Assembly: GCA_001939145.1 (NCBI GenBank)
Contig: LSRX01000531.1
Coordinates: 368,324-432,323, forward strand
Origin: Symbiodinium microadriaticum
Taxonomy: Eukaryota; Sar; Dinophyceae; Suessiales; Symbiodiniaceae
Length of the DNA: 64,000 nt
Reading direction: 5' to 3'
This document shows positions 1 to 10,625 of this stretch, in pieces (the first letter of the stretch is position 1; each line of letters opens with the position of its first letter). The notes below the pieces were generated by a model. That model searched no databases. It was not told where the DNA came from and saw nothing but the letters and a program-made list of their open reading frames with translations. Position numbers and translations under genes: made by a program.

Positions 1-100
1 CTAAGGCCCTAAACCCTAAGCCCTAAACCCCTAACCCTAAGCCCTAAACCCTAAACCCTAAAGCCCTAAAGCCTAAACCCTAAGCCCTAAGCCCCAAACC
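1..100. repeat. Degenerate CCCTAAA telomere-type array
   Basis: About ten CCCTAAA-like units with variants such as CCCTAAG and CCCCTAA. The opposite orientation (TTTAGGG) appears from about 170 to 207. Because the same units recur throughout the window, this edge is not by itself evidence of a chromosome end. Confidence 0.85.
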
Positions 101-389
101 ATGCCAAGAAGCGACCTCGGGGTTTAATGGGCTTAGGGTGTAGGCTTATAGGGCCTGCAGTTGAGGGTTGGGTTTAGGGTTTAGGGTTTAGGGGTTTAGG
201 GTTTAGGGTTACCTAGACCCTTAAATGCAGTACCTTTTCCTCTTAGGCCCTTGCAGTTACATCTTTGTGGTTGTTCAATGCAAGGCCAGGGGGGTTCTGT
301 TGTCAGTTGTAGAGGTCTGGTATAGGATAACTGCATATTCCCTGGTGCGTACTGCTTGCCAGAGCTATCAACTTGTGCTTCTTTAGCCC

Positions 390-495
390 TAAGGTTGATG
401 ATCTAAATCCTGCATTACCCATAAGAAGGAATATACCATAATTCCCATAAGTTTGGGGTACTTAAGGTAATGCAGGATTTATGTCATCAACAGTA
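390..495. mobile_element. Family B MITE, copy 1
   Basis: Inverted ends GGTTGATGAT and ATGTCATCAACAGTA flank inner arms AATCCTGCATTACC and GGTAATGCAGGATT. TA lies at both limits. No coding capacity. It is followed at once by an E-family remnant. Confidence 0.85.
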
Positions 496-507
496 CGGCT
501 CAGAATG

Positions 508-572
508 GTCCCAAGCGCCTCCTATAGTACGGCCTTTGGGCCCAAAAGCCTTGAAGCTATGGGTCCCTTTGG
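508..572. mobile_element. Family E fragment
   Basis: Carries the E core CCTTTGGGCCCAAAAGCC followed by a degenerate right side (GGGTCCCTTTGGG). The left terminus may lie on the far side of the B element at 390-495, which would make it split, but the outer left arm is too diverged to be sure. Confidence 0.5.
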
Positions 573-1070
573 GTTTAGGGTTTTAGGGTTTAGGGTTTAG
601 GGGTTTAGGTTTTAGGGTTTAGGGGTTTAGGGTTAGAGTTTTAGGGAGAAAGCCTAAAGTTAAGTCTGAAGGCCCAAAAATGGCCAAAAGGGCTTATGAA
701 TGTGAGTCCTTAGAGCCTTACATCAACGGAGTAGAACCCCAAAGGAACCCTTAAACCCCAAACCCTAAGGGTTTAGGGTTTAGGGTGCCATAAGGGTTCA
801 AGGTTTGGGGGTTTAGGGCTTGAGGTTTAGGGTTTCAGGTTCAGGGTTTGGGAGTTTAAGACTTTTTGGTATAGGGTTTCGGGTTCAGGGTTTGGTGGTG
901 TAGAGTTTGAGGTTTAGGGTTTGGGGTTAAGGGTTTCAGCATTTAGGGTTTGGGGTTGAGGGTTTCAGGTTTAGGACTTTTTCGATCTTAGAGTTTGGAG
1001 GTTTGGATTCTGACTCTCAGGCCAGCATCACCCTAAACCCTAAACCCTAAACCCTAAACCTTAAACCGAA
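560..1070 (+). repeat. TTTAGGG-rich stretch
   Basis: Loose runs of TTTAGGG and variants (TTTGGGG, TTCAGGG, TTTCGGG), with a second degenerate E-like piece near 660-720 (GGCCAAAAGGGC, GAGTCCTTAGAGCC). It switches to CCCTAAA at about 1030-1062. I see no gene in it. Confidence 0.8.
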
Positions 1071-1080
1071 GCCAGGCCCA

Positions 1081-1716
1081 ATGCTGCCGGCGCGGGCACG
1101 GCCGGCCGTGGGTTTGCAACCTATATATAGTTTCTATAAGTGTACCTTTAAGGGTTCCTTTAAAGGCTCCTTTAGAGGTTCCGTTAAGGGTTCCTATCAG
1201 GTTTCTATGTGTTCTAAGAGCAATAGGAAAAAAACGGCTTTAGCAGGGCTGCCATGGTGGAATGATGCAGTGATTACTTTGGCAGTGGCGGTGTAGGGTT
1301 TAGACGCAGTGACGGAGGGGTCGCGGACTCAGGAAGTAGGTGGTAAGTAGAGTTATATGTACCCTTATAGTGGTTTATCCTCTAACACACCAGCCAAGTA
1401 ATATATTATTAGGAGGGGGGTAAGTACTCTCCCGACGCTTACATCGTCGACGCCTACTTTTAATGTCAACAGCGGAATTTTATCGACGAAGCCTTGTTGA
1501 GTTTATTCCGTCAAGCCCTGTTGTCCCTGTAACGGTTACTTTTACTTGAGCGATAGGGCTTCAGATATTGTGGTACAAACACAGTAGTTTACTGGGCTAC
1601 GATGCTTTTTGGCAGAGAGCTTAAGCCCTCCAATGCTCTATGGCTCTCGATACAAGTCTTCTGCGCCAGTTTCAGCCTTAGTGTAGAGAAGTGAAATTAG
1701 TGTAGAGAACTGCCTG
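1081..1716. other. Non-repetitive stretch without a supportable gene
   Basis: Starts with a GC-rich patch (GCCGGCGCGGGCACGGCC) and a short GGTTCC(T/G)TTAAGG minisatellite at about 1144-1206. An open frame of 71 codons at 1081-1296 is mostly translated minisatellite. Nothing else recognisable. Confidence 0.4.
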
Positions 1717-2860
1717 ATGCTTAGAGGCTACCAAACCGCCCCCGAAATGGTGGGGCAACTCGAACGAGAGTACTCTAGCAAGCAGATGTTGAGAAGTGCC
1801 CACATGGATCCAGTGCCAGCCGTGGACACCGCTCTCTCTGCCAACGGGCGCGGTCGTGGTCAAGCTCGACCCCTTCGCTGGTGTTCAGCCTTGTCGTTGC
1901 ATCCTCCGGCTGGTTGTGACTTTGACATATCCGGCAACGTGTTGAGAAGGGTAAGCCCTAAACCCTAAACCCTACTAAACCCTGAACCCTAAACCCTAAA
2001 CCCTAAAAAACCCTGACCCCTAAACCCTAAACCCTAAACCCCTAAAGGGTAAGCTCCCTAGCATGCAGCTAAGCCCCAGACGTCCGACCTGTACGGTACA
2101 ATGCAGTCAGTCTTTTGGTTTGCCATTGCAATGTTTAGGACATTGCAAACATGAGAGTACGTACCCACCCCAAAGCTACGGCCGAAGATCTAGATAAACC
2201 CGGGAAGAAGAGGTTTTCCAACTCTAGCAACCCTTGAGCAATCTAGATTGGCCTTAATTACATCCTAACCCTGAACCTCCCCGAGCCTGAACCGTAAACG
2301 CTCCAAGCATTAACCCTAAACCCCGAACCCTAGAATCTCGAGGCACTATACATCCTAAGCAATATCCCTGCAGTCTCTGAACCCCAAAGCCCACTCAGTA
2401 GCCCTATAAACTCTGAACCCTAAACCCTAAATCCAGAGTCCTTAAGTCTTAAACCCAAAGCCCTAAATCCAGAATCCTAAATCCTAAACCCAAAGCCCTA
2501 AATCGAGAATCCTAAATCCTAAACCCAAAGCCCTAAATCCAGAATCCTAAATCCTAAACCCAACGCCCTAAATCCAGATTCCTAAATCCTGCCCTGCGCC
2601 CTGCAGGGGGGCCTCCCAGTTTGCACACCGACGTGCCCCAACATCTTCGACCAGGTGAGGGTTTAGGGTTTGGGGCTTTGGGATTAGGGTTTGGGGCTTT
2701 GGGATTAGGGTTTAGGGTGGGTTTAGGGTGTAGGGTTCAGGGTGGGTTTAGGGTGTAGGGTTTAGGGTTTACGGTTCAAGGCTTTCGTTTTGGCGGCGGG
2801 CAGAGCTCCAGGCCCCGATATGAACGTCGCATTTCTGCAGAAGCACACGGGCCTTCATAA
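1717..2860 (+). CDS. Candidate three-exon gene, product unknown
   Basis: Exons 1717-1950, 2607-2654 and 2804-2860 (TAA at 2858-2860), 112 codons. The ATG at 1717 opens a 78-codon exon ending AGAAGG before donor GTAAGC. The second exon is exactly 16 codons between acceptor GCGCCCTGCAG and donor GTGAGG and reads PVCTPTCPNIFDQ. The third follows acceptor GCGGGCAG. All junctions are phase 0. Introns of 656 and 149 nt are packed with CCCTAAA and TTTAGGG units. The product would be Cys-containing with no visible signal peptide or family motif. Other start sites or unseen exons are possible; I do not recognise it. Confidence 0.33.
1951..2590. repeat. CCCTAAA array and 35-bp tandem repeat
   Basis: CCCTAAA units at 1954-2045 and again from 2260. 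At about 2450-2588 a 35-bp unit, CCCTAAATCCAGAATCC plus TAAATCCTAAACCCAAAG, is repeated four times. It lies inside the first intron of the gene model at 1717-2860. Confidence 0.8.
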
Positions 2861-3054
2861 TTAGAGTTAAGTTGTGGGGTGTATTGACTATGCAGTATGA
2901 AGTTTTGCTAGTATGGAGTTTTGCAGGGGAGTGTAAGAACCTTAAACCCTAAACCCTAAACCCCCTAAGAGATTGCGATTACTACTTCCTCCAGACCCTT
3001 TTTTTCTCAGGCCTTGCATGGGCCTTGGACCCTTTGTAAAATGACACTAAACCC

Positions 3055-3144
3055 CTGGCTCCTAAGTATAGTTCCCTTTTGCGGTTTATATTTGGAATCC
3101 TATAAGGTAATCTCAAAAAGGAACTACTTAGGGGCCTATGGGTA
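3055..3144. mobile_element. Family A MITE, left end degraded
   Basis: Left arm GGCTCCTAAGTATAGTTCCC pairs imperfectly with right arm GGAACTACTTAGGGGCC, then TATGGGTA. The middle carries the A motif GGAATCCTATAAGGTAA. The outer left TACCCATA is lost. Confidence 0.8.
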
Positions 3145-3214
3145 AACCCCAGGCCCCTAAACCTTAAAACTGAAACCCTAAACCCAAAAGCCTATCCGAA
3201 GCCGCAATGGACAG

Positions 3215-3298
3215 ATTCGGAATATCGACATCACCGGGTCGTGTGACGACTGCGAGCCCGGCAAGGACGGAAGCTCTGGGGTTGAAACCCTGCCTTGA
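3215..3298 (+). CDS. Candidate terminal exon with CxxC motif
   Basis: After an ACAG acceptor at 3211-3214 a 27-codon frame runs to TGA at 3296-3298. It reads IRNIDITGSCDDCEPGKDG then SSGVETLP. The CDDCEPGKDG stretch recalls Cys-rich ectodomain repeats of the ephrin-receptor-like or GCC type, but one motif is far too little to assign a family. The base composition is less repeat-like than its flanks. Upstream exons were not found. It could equally be a chance frame. Confidence 0.3.
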   Translation: MRNIDITGSCDDCEPGKDGSSGVETLP

Positions 3299-3467
3299 AA
3301 AAGGCCTAGAAGCCCTCAATCCCTCATTAGGGTTCGGGTTTAGGGTCTATTGGGGCTTCGAGGTTTAGGGGTTTAGGGTTTTATAAGGGCTTCGAGGTTT
3401 AGGGGTTTAGGGTTTGAACTTGAACCTTCATTTAAAACCCTGGACCAACTCTAAACCTCCTGATTAC

Positions 3468-3575
3468 TACGGTTGATGATATACATCCTGCATGACCCAG
3501 TATAGGGAGTATACCATACTTCCCATAGTTTAGGGTCCTTATAAAGGCAATGCAGGATTCATATCATCAACCGTA
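3468..3575. mobile_element. Family B MITE, copy 2
   Basis: TACGGTTGATGATA at the left pairs with TATCATCAACCGTA at the right. Inner arms are ATCCTGCATGACC and GGCAATGCAGGAT. Flanked by TA. Confidence 0.9.
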
Positions 3576-3682
3576 GGGGGTTTCCTTGAACTGCAGTCAA
3601 GATCCTCCCCTTTATCAGGGTCTGCTGTTAATCAATGTAGACTCTTAGTGGGTAGCCCCCCTCCCTCCCTCAATAAGGATTA

Positions 3683-3750
3683 CCGTATATCAATTACAAT
3701 GGGGATCTTACTTGGTACCGTATATCAATTACAATGGGGATCTTACTTGG
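3683..3750. repeat. Two-copy 35-bp tandem duplication
   Basis: CCGTATATCAATTACAATGG followed by GGATCTTACTTGG is present twice, head to tail and identical over the unit. It looks recent. The region from 3299 to 4910 otherwise holds a B element, sparse telomeric units and a T/G homopolymer tract (4197-4231), and no supportable gene. Confidence 0.85.
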
Positions 3751-4910
3751 GCTTTGAAGCGTTTAGATTTAGGTGTAAGTTTAAGGGTTTCGGTTCGGGT
3801 TTAGGGGTCGTACATGAACCGTAAGAAACGTATCTGTTTAGGGCTCCTTATTATGATCTCCCAACAAAACTCCAAAAAATGGTACAGTAGGTTATTCAGC
3901 GTCCGGTAAGCCTAGAAATGTTCCCTTAGTCGCGAAGCCAGTTTGCTGAACTAGAAGCCCTGAGCCCTAGATCTTAAACCACAAATTCTGAATCCTAACA
4001 TTTTACTACAGCAGGATGATAGGGTTCATTAAGCCGTTAGCCCTTAAGTTACGGTTTATAGGGGTTCAGGGTTGAGGATCTTTAAAGCCCTCGCGGCTTC
4101 TACAGGATTGCGACTGCGAGGTTTACTGCACGAAGCCGCTGAAGGCTCTGGCAGGCGGGCCAAGCCTCAGAAACCGGGTTTAGGGTTGGGGGCTAGATTT
4201 TTTTTTTTATTTTTTTTTTTGGGGGGGGGTGGTTGGATATTCCTACCTCATTTGGCTTACTTCGAGAAGGGATTAAGGATATGCCAACCTTATGGTTTTT
4301 GGTCAGGTCTTTTCGGGGCCCCTGTAAGACTATAAACCTTAAACGGGTTTGGCATTTGGGGTTTGTGCGTTGCCCCAAGGCCCAGCTTCAGAGGTGCCGG
4401 ACCCTCTGCAAAAGGTTCCCTGCTTAAGGAATAAGTCGTGTCTAGCTTCGGTTCGAAAAAGAATATCTTCACTTAGAGCACTTACAACTTGAATTTACAC
4501 TTGTTGTAGTTAGCCCAATGGTCCTAGAAATAGGAATTCAGGGCAGATTACTATAGGGGCCTAATTTTTTACCAATTCGATTTTGGTGGTTCTGAATATA
4601 ACTATAGAACCAAAACCTTATTCTAACTATTAAAGCCCTTTCGTAGGATTTTCTGTGTTGGGTTCAGACATTGTGCTTCGGTCCTTTCGGGTGTAGGGTT
4701 TAGGTACATTAGCTCTTTAGGGTTTCATCAGTGACAGTTTCGTGCTAGTAACGGGCGCTAACATGTAGCATCATTGCAGTACTTTGCGCGTGAAAATTTC
4801 ATGTAGCATAGAACACCACTAGATCCTCACCCCTGCACGATGATCCGCAGCTTTGCTTGTCCAGGAAGTGGGTTGTGAACCTATGCATCCTCGCCTTGAC
4901 AGATAATTAG

Positions 4911-5258
4911 GGCCTTGGACTTCAAGAAAATCGACGGTGGAAGCTTGAACTCAAAGTGTGGGCTGACGTCATGCAAGCTCGCCAAGAAGTGGCCGACAAG
5001 GCCATCGAAGAAGCTTTCAGGACGGAGGGCCAAGGAGACCCAGCAACAAGACACAAAAGGCAGTCAGGGTGTGTATACACATATATATATATATATACAC
5101 ACACAAACACATACATATACACTTGCTCGGCTTTGTAGCACCGCGGGTTTCAACCCTAAACCTTAAGCCTAAACTCTGTAAACCCTAATTAAGACCAAAA
5201 CAACCCTATCAGTGTGTTTTTTTCAGCAGCCGGGCAGTTCAAGAAGATCCGGCCCGCG
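4911..5258 (+). CDS. Candidate two-exon coding segment, product unknown
   Basis: Exon 4911-5068 follows ATAATTAG and ends TCAGG before GTGTGT. Exon 5227-5258 follows a strong acceptor, TGTTTTTTTCAG, and ends CGCG before GTACAA. The junction is in phase (a split GGC). The first exon reads, in part, WADVMQARQEVADKAIEEAF, a charged, probably helical stretch; the second reads SRAVQEDPAR. The intron holds an AT/AC microsatellite and CCCTAAA units, and an E-family MITE lies 25 nt past the second donor. Both ends of the gene are missing. No family recognised. Confidence 0.35.
5075..5122. repeat. AT/AC microsatellite
   Basis: (TA)n followed by (CA)n and CATACATATACAC; lies inside the candidate intron 5069-5226. 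Confidence 0.9.
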
Positions 5259-5283
5259 GTACAAAGAGTCGGGCCTTTTCCCT

Positions 5284-5370
5284 TACCCTCAAAGGACTCC
5301 TATTTTAAGGCTTTTGGGCCGAAAGACCCCATTATATACAGTTTTTGGGCTATTTTGATGCTAAGGGTTT
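5284..5370 (-). mobile_element. Family E MITE, reverse orientation
   Basis: Reverse complement of the E consensus: TACCCTCAAAGGACTCC at left, core GGCTTTTGGGCC, and GGGCTATTTTGATGCTAAGG at right. The central GGGCCC is changed to GGGCCG. Confidence 0.85.
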
Positions 5371-6389
5371 GGTTTAGCAGTATAGTAAGACAGAGCGTGA
5401 TCACTCTGCAGAGTGGCACCGTAAGAGTGCACAAGACCATTTCGTGATGGCAACAGAAGGCAGTGACTTGTCACAGTGACTCCCATTCCCCATTTGGATG
5501 CTAGCCAAGGAGGTTATCTCCTAAACCCTAAACCCGAAGCCCTTGACCCTAAGCCCAAAACCCTAAGCCCTAAGCCCTCAAAGCCCTGAGCCGATAGGCA
5601 TTATGCAAAACCCTTCATCCGCAACTGGAACTCACAAAACGCAAGAGTTGTCTAATAAGGCTCAGGGACAAAATGTCATTGAGATGCTAAACCCCTGAGC
5701 TCCTAACCCCAAAGCCCTCAACCCAAACGCGAATGCGCTGCATTGATTCAGCGCTCTTTGGCTTTGAAGCTCTGTCACAGCGAAGGCATAGCGCGAGGGG
5801 TCTGAGTACATAAACTTGCAACGCAAAAATACAGCATTCAGGGTCTAAGGTGCTGCATTTTGGGTCCCTCAACCCGAACCGACGATCGGGAGGTTTGAAG
5901 CTGCTCACACCGAAATCAACTGCACGCAAAGCCCTCAACCCTGAAAGCCCTAACCTGCAAGGCCTACACCCTAAACTTCCCTAAACCCTATAAAGTCTAT
6001 GAGCCCTATAAGTATATTAAACTCCAAACCTACAAAGCATACATCTGAACGCCCAAAGCATCCCGAAGCACTGCGACTTTCGAGGCAACGAGGGGTTGAG
6101 ACGATGCAACAAGCTGCTGGGGCATGCACTGCGCATGTGATTTCCGGTCTAAGGGTTTGGGGGTGTAGGGGTTTAGGGACTTTGGGTTTCGGGTTTACGG
6201 TGGGCTTAGGTGGTCAGTACAAAGTCATTGCATTGCACCCACACCCGACTGAGTAAAGATCCTGTCGAGTTTAGGTCTCACGGCTCATGGTGCTTGGTTT
6301 GATTTTTGTCTTCCGCCTGTGTGTGTGTGTGACCTCCTTTGTTTATGTGTGTGTGTGTTGGTTGGTTGCCACCTCAGTTTGAATTGCAG
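5371..6389. other. Repeat-poor stretch, no supportable gene
   Basis: Contains scattered CCCTAAA units (5520-5590, 5960-6000), a few TTTAGGG units near 6160-6200 and a (TG)n tract at 6319-6358. Frames of 83-85 codons at 5687-5938 (minus) and 5999-6256 (plus) overlap degenerate telomeric units and have no splice or family support. Confidence 0.4.
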
Positions 6390-6477
6390 AGAAACTCGGC
6401 CCTAAGCCGTCCATGACTTGTACGAGAAAGAGTGGTGTGGAGTTAGATTCTCACTTCCGGTGTCCGGGTGACCCCAC
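6390..6477 (+). CDS. Candidate internal exon
   Basis: Acceptor TTTGAATTGCAG at 6378-6389 and donor GTGACC at 6478 bound 88 nt. The frame needing two leading bases reads KLGPKPSMTCTRKSGVELDS then HFRCP. A family A MITE begins 29 nt after the donor, so it would lie in the next intron. No neighbouring exon could be joined with confidence. No family recognised. Confidence 0.25.
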
Positions 6478-6506
6478 ACATCACACATCCCATCGGCTCA
6501 GGCGAC

Positions 6507-6601
6507 TACCCAAAGGCCCCTAAGTAGTTCCTTTTTGGGATTACCTTATAGAATTCCAAAATATGAACCCCAACAAGGAACTACTTGGGGGCCTATGGGT
6601 A
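6507..6601. mobile_element. Family A MITE
   Basis: TACCCAAAGGCCCCTAAGTA at left and TACTTGGGGGCCTATGGGTA at right, with TTCCTTTTTGGGATTACC inside. TA at both ends. Confidence 0.9.
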
Positions 6602-7254
6602 ATCAATATGCTTCAGATGTACAGTGTTTGATTGCAGAGTATCTTGTTCAAGGCGAATTGGCCAAGCCGGCGGTTTTTTATATACATAAAGCATCAGCAG
6701 TTTCTAGCAAGTAGGCGACAAGTGAAGTCCTGAATCGGGGGGGGGCATTTTTCTATGCCCCCTTGGAGTATGCAAAACTGCTTGCCTTGGAATATTCGAT
6801 AGACCAGGGTTTTTATGGGCATGTTGTGTGCAGCTTCACTGTTTGGATGACCCCCGAACCTAAACCTAACCCGACTTAAAGAATGTGGAGCTCTGGTTAC
6901 TGCTCTAGTTGGAACCTACATTCGAGCTACGTAAGCATTCCTTAATGAAGGGAATCTTCCTTCGTTGGAGGTATGTTGCAAAAGACACAGAGCATATCCC
7001 GGATTTAGAGGGCTTAGGGTCCAATTTCAGAGTACCGACGCCCTTAAGCCCTTCTCCCCGAAGCCTGTCAGGCCCTAGCAGACGATGAAAAGACATGAAT
7101 TAACAGGGATTTGGGGTTTAGGGTTCGGGGTTCAGGGTTTAGGGTTTAGGGTTTTGTCATCACGTCTATATGGCAAAGCTGCAATCGAAACCTTTGGGCC
7201 TTGCAAAGTCTCGTAAACAAGTCTAAAACCTAAGTCCTAATTAGCCCTGAACCC

Positions 7255-7348
7255 TACCCATAGGCTCCGAAGTAGTTCCTTTTTGTGGTTTGTATTTAGG
7301 ATCCTAAAAGGTAACCCCACCAAGGAACTACTTTGGAGCCTATGGGTA
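7255..7348. mobile_element. Family A MITE
   Basis: TACCCATAGGCTCCGAAGTA and TACTTTGGAGCCTATGGGTA form near-perfect ends. The element is inverted relative to some other copies (GGTTTGTATTTAGGATCC in the middle). Confidence 0.92.
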
Positions 7349-7612
7349 ACCCCAACCCCAAGACCGCCCAAGACCCCATGTACAACCTGAACCCTCAACC
7401 CCAAACACACCCTAAACCTAACCCCGAAGCCCTTAAAAGGAGCCTTGGAAAGAACCGTGCAAGGATCCCCAAACCTCTAACCGCGAATCGTCACTAACCC
7501 CTACAAGTACCAGCTTTCTTCTGCAATTCCGAATCCTACAAGAACCTCGGTTTTGGGGGGGGCTTCGGGTAGATCTTAAGCCAACCAATGCTAAGGAAAG
7601 GGCCGCTGGCAG

Positions 7613-7689
7613 AGTTCGAGCCAGCGCCGGACTGCGTGCAGCCGTGCGCGTGGCGGCCTCGAGCTGTCCCAGAGAAGACGGTTGAGTAG
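7613..7689 (+). CDS. Candidate terminal exon
   Basis: After CCGCTGGCAG the frame with two leading bases reads FEPAPDCVQPCAWRPRAVPE then KTVE and stops at TAG 7687-7689. The patch is notably GC-rich next to AT-richer flanks. A competing frame is also open, so direction and phase are uncertain. No family recognised. Confidence 0.22.
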
Positions 7690-8090
7690 GCTTTAGAGTT
7701 TAGGGTTCGGGGTTAAGGGGGTTTGGAGTGTTAGGATTTAGGGATTAGGGTTCAGGGTTCAGGGTTTGGAGTGTTAGGATTTAGGGATTAGGGTTAAGGG
7801 TTTAGGGTTTTAGGATTTAGGGTTCAGGGTTTAGGGTTTTAGGATTTGGGGATTATAGGTTTTAGTGGGCTTGGAGCTTAGGGGGTGAGGGGCTCCCGGG
7901 GGTTAGAGTTTGAAGAAGGGCGCTTTAGGGCCAAGGGAGAGGGTGCAGGGCTTTATGGTTCAGGGTTCAGCGTTTTTTTCTCCAGGTTCGGGTGCTAGGA
8001 TTTTTGGGGTGTTCGGGTCTAGGGTTTAGGGATGTTTAGGATTTAGGGCTTAGGGATGTTTAGGATTTAGGGTTTAGGGTTTAGGACCGA
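7690..8090 (+). repeat. TTTAGGG / TTAGGATTTAGGG tandem stretch
   Basis: Repeated blocks of TTAGGATTTAGGGATTAGGG and TTCAGGG, then separate GATGTTTAGGATTTAGGG units at about 8030-8080. I see no gene here. Confidence 0.85.
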
Positions 8091-8141
8091 ACTCCTGATA
8101 GGACCAAACAAAAGACCAATGTTCTTTTGGCATCTTAGCTT

Positions 8142-8235
8142 TACCCATACACCCCTAAGGAGTTCCTTTTTTGGATTACCTTATAGGATTCTAGTCATGA
8201 GCCACCAAAAGGAACTACTTAGGGGCCTATGGGTA
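8142..8235. mobile_element. Family A MITE
   Basis: TACCCATACACCCCTAAGGA at left, TACTTAGGGGCCTATGGGTA at right. The left arm carries three changes relative to the right. Confidence 0.9.
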
Positions 8236-8421
8236 AGTTCGAGAACGAGGCAGAGGACCGACTCCTCAGACAATGCACGGAAAGAGACAATCAAGGAACC
8301 CCCAACCCCTAAAAGCCACGATCTCCGGCTTCTAGTTTCGAGGGTCCGCTGATTTGCCAGAAGCTTCCAAGCAGTCAAATCCGAATGCCTGAGAACCCAA
8401 AGCCTCTAGCCGTTTACCGTT

Positions 8422-8508
8422 TACCCTTAGCATCAAGATAGCCCAAAAGCCTTTATATAACAGGGTCTTTGGGCCCAAAAGCCTTAAAATCTGAGTCCCT
8501 TGAGGGTA
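8422..8508 (+). mobile_element. Family E MITE
   Basis: TACCCTTAGCATCAAGATAG at left; core GTCTTTGGGCCCAAAAGCC; right end TGAGGGTA has lost the GATGCTAA part of the arm. Confidence 0.85.
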
Positions 8509-9027
8509 AGCGTTAGGGTGTAGGATTGCAGGTCTAGAGTCTCGAGACCATGAAGGCTACGGAGTCAAAGGTAGTAAGGCCTAGGATCTAGCTCAGAAGG
8601 TCAATTTAGGTGATATACATACGTAGGAGTCAATAGCTCGAAATTTATTATTCTAGGCTTCCAAAAACCTTATAGTTAGGGCCCCAGACCCCTCAAGGAC
8701 CCAATCATAAGGTCCCTGGAAGCCTTGGGTTTATTATACCGACCTTTTCTATCCTTCTCGTATTGAGCGCTCCGGACTCCTTGTCTATTGTGTTGTACTA
8801 GTGTGTTCATGCCTTTATGGTACAACCTCGTAAGAACCTGTAGGGCCCTACAAGACCCTAGCCAGATTAATGACGTATACAGCTTCCATAGTACGACCTA
8901 ACAATGCTGCTACGGCGATTACATCCTTCAAGTATGACCATACAAATACTCAACAAGCTTTTTCTGAGCCCTGACATAAACCTGGCGAGGCCACCCCCAA
9001 GGAATCTCCAAAACTCTGGAAAGATGA
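8509..9027. other. Stretch without recognisable feature
   Basis: Mixed sequence with a few degenerate telomeric units near 8510-8540. No open frame, inverted repeat or splice-like segment that I would support. Confidence 0.4.
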
Positions 9028-9165
9028 AAAAGCGAAGCAAGGACTCCGGACCATTTTGAGGGCACTCTGGACGTGTCGAAATGCAAGAACGACTGCGTTC
9101 CCGGAGACGAGGAGCTCGGGCGGCGGATGGCTCTAGCTTTGGGCCTACAAGGTTTGACCACCTAA
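9028..9165 (+). CDS. Candidate exon, Cys-containing, unknown
   Basis: An open frame between TGA (9025-9027) and TAA (9163-9165) reads, in its GC-richer part, FEGTLDVSKCKNDCVPGDEE then LGRRMALALGLQG. A donor-like AAG/GTTTGA occurs at 9150. The start is not defined: it may be an internal exon entered near CCATTTTGAG. An antisense frame (8928-9161) covers the same bases. No family recognised. Confidence 0.27.
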   Translation, partial: KSEARTPDHFEGTLDVSKCKNDCVPGDEELGRRMALALGLQGLTT

Positions 9166-9541
9166 GTCCATGTGACGTGTGCCCATGGTAACTACTGTAT
9201 ATGTTTTTGTTTAGGCCTTACAGGGCTTCGTGTCCGATGTAGATCCTTTAGGGCCATTTAAGATAGTATATGGGTACATGGGCCCCCACGGGAGAGCACT
9301 GCTGCTTGAAGGTAAAGCGAATCTAGTGCCTGAAAAGGCTTTTTGATGGTTTGCCACCCTGAGCCCTAAACCCCCGCCTCGGTAGAAATGAGATTGGGGG
9401 TTCGCATTGCAGGCCTTGAGGCCTTTATGTTCGAGTTCACAGCACTGCACAGGGCGAAGGGTTTAGGCAGGTCTTCCTTTAGCATCGTACGACAGGCGGG
9501 GTTTTTGTATTATATACAATATAACCCCCAAAGCCCTATTC

Positions 9542-10073
9542 TAATTTAAACGCTGCGCGTCGTCCGCCTCGGCCCGGCCGTATGTTGGGAGGAAGACATG
9601 ATGCCAGGTCTGGGGCTTTTGCTTTCGCAGGATATCGGGGTGCAGCGTCTGCGGGGTGAAGAGTGATAGGGTTTGTGCATAGACAANNNNNNNNNNNNNN
9701 NNNNNNNNNNNNNNNNNNNNNNNNNNNNNNNNNNNNNNNNNNNNNNNNNNNNNNNNNNNNNNNNNNNNNNNNNNNNNNNNNNNNNNNNNNNNNNNNNNNN
9801 NNNNNNNNNNNNNNNNNNNNNNNNNNNNNNNNNNNNNNNNNNNNNNNNNNNNNNNNNNNNNNNNNNNNNNNNNNNNNNNNNNNNNNNNNNNNNNNNNNNN
9901 NNNNNNNNNNNNNNNNNNNNNNNNNNNNNNNNNNNNNNNNNNNNNNNNNNNNNNNNNNNNNNNNNNNNNNNNNNNNNNNNGCTCTTCCGAAGTGGGGAGG
10001 GGATTAAGAGGTGGGGAATAGAGGGAATCCGAATAGGAACCTCTGACCGCTTCGGCCGGGGCCGAGGCGAATT
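9542..10073. mobile_element. Family L GC-rich foldback repeat, core missing
   Basis: Starts TAATTTAAACGCTGCGCG and ends GGGGCCGAGGCGAATT. The subterminal parts CGCCTCGGCCCGGCCG and CGGCCGGGGCCGAGGCG are inverted copies. The copy at 35157-35481 shows that the missing middle is probably an (ACTATATATA)n tract. No coding capacity seen. Confidence 0.75.
9687..9980. other. Assembly gap (294 N)
   Basis: Run of N inside an L element. The first bases after it, GCTCTTCCGA, match the end of a common Illumina adapter for ten bases and are not shared with the L copy at 35157. Confidence 0.98.
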
Positions 10074-10249
10074 TTTCAGGCCCTTACGTTACATGTTTGA
10101 GGCAGCCTTGGACTTGGAGTGCCTTTCCCCTTCCTGAACCCCCCTCCCCTCCCGCCCATCCCCGGGACACTAAACCCTGTTTCGGAGCACGAACCAAATG
10201 TCTGGAGTCGGGATTTAGTGTGTAATCTGGATGTAGTGGCAGCAACATA

Positions 10250-10315
10250 CTTCCCTAAACCCTAAACCCCTAAACCCTAAACCCTAAACCCCTAAACCCT
10301 AAGCCCTAACCTGTT
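10250..10315 (-). repeat. CCCTAAA array
   Basis: Eight CCCTAAA or CCCCTAAA units in a row. Confidence 0.95.
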
Positions 10316-10607
10316 GTTTTTCTTAGTGTAAGCTTGCATAGAGCAGGCCTGCACGCTTCGCTGCGAAGTCAAAGGGTCACTACACTTTAAAAAAAAACCT
10401 ACAGTAACTTGTGTGTTAAGGTTTCGGCTAAGATGCAAACTGTCGAGGTTTTCTTGGATTCCAACCTCAATGCCTTGAGCCGCCCACGGAAATCCTTGAA
10501 CCCCCCCCAACAAGGTCTTAACAATTTCGTCACCTTGATGCGCAGGATTGCAAATGCGACATCTACTGTGCGGCTGGAAATGTGCGAGTCGGTGGAGGTA
10601 GGTTGGA

Positions 10608-10625
10608 ATATACATACATACATAC

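Noticed and set aside
1-100. True chromosome end at the left edge
   Set aside because: The array is degenerate, quickly switches orientation, and is no denser than arrays at 32515-32755; an edge of the window is not an edge of a chromosome.
9663-10137. Open frames of 114-154 codons spanning N runs, and similar ones at 52879-53953 (up to 314 codons)
   Set aside because: Most of their length is undetermined sequence; they exist only because N codons do not count as stops.
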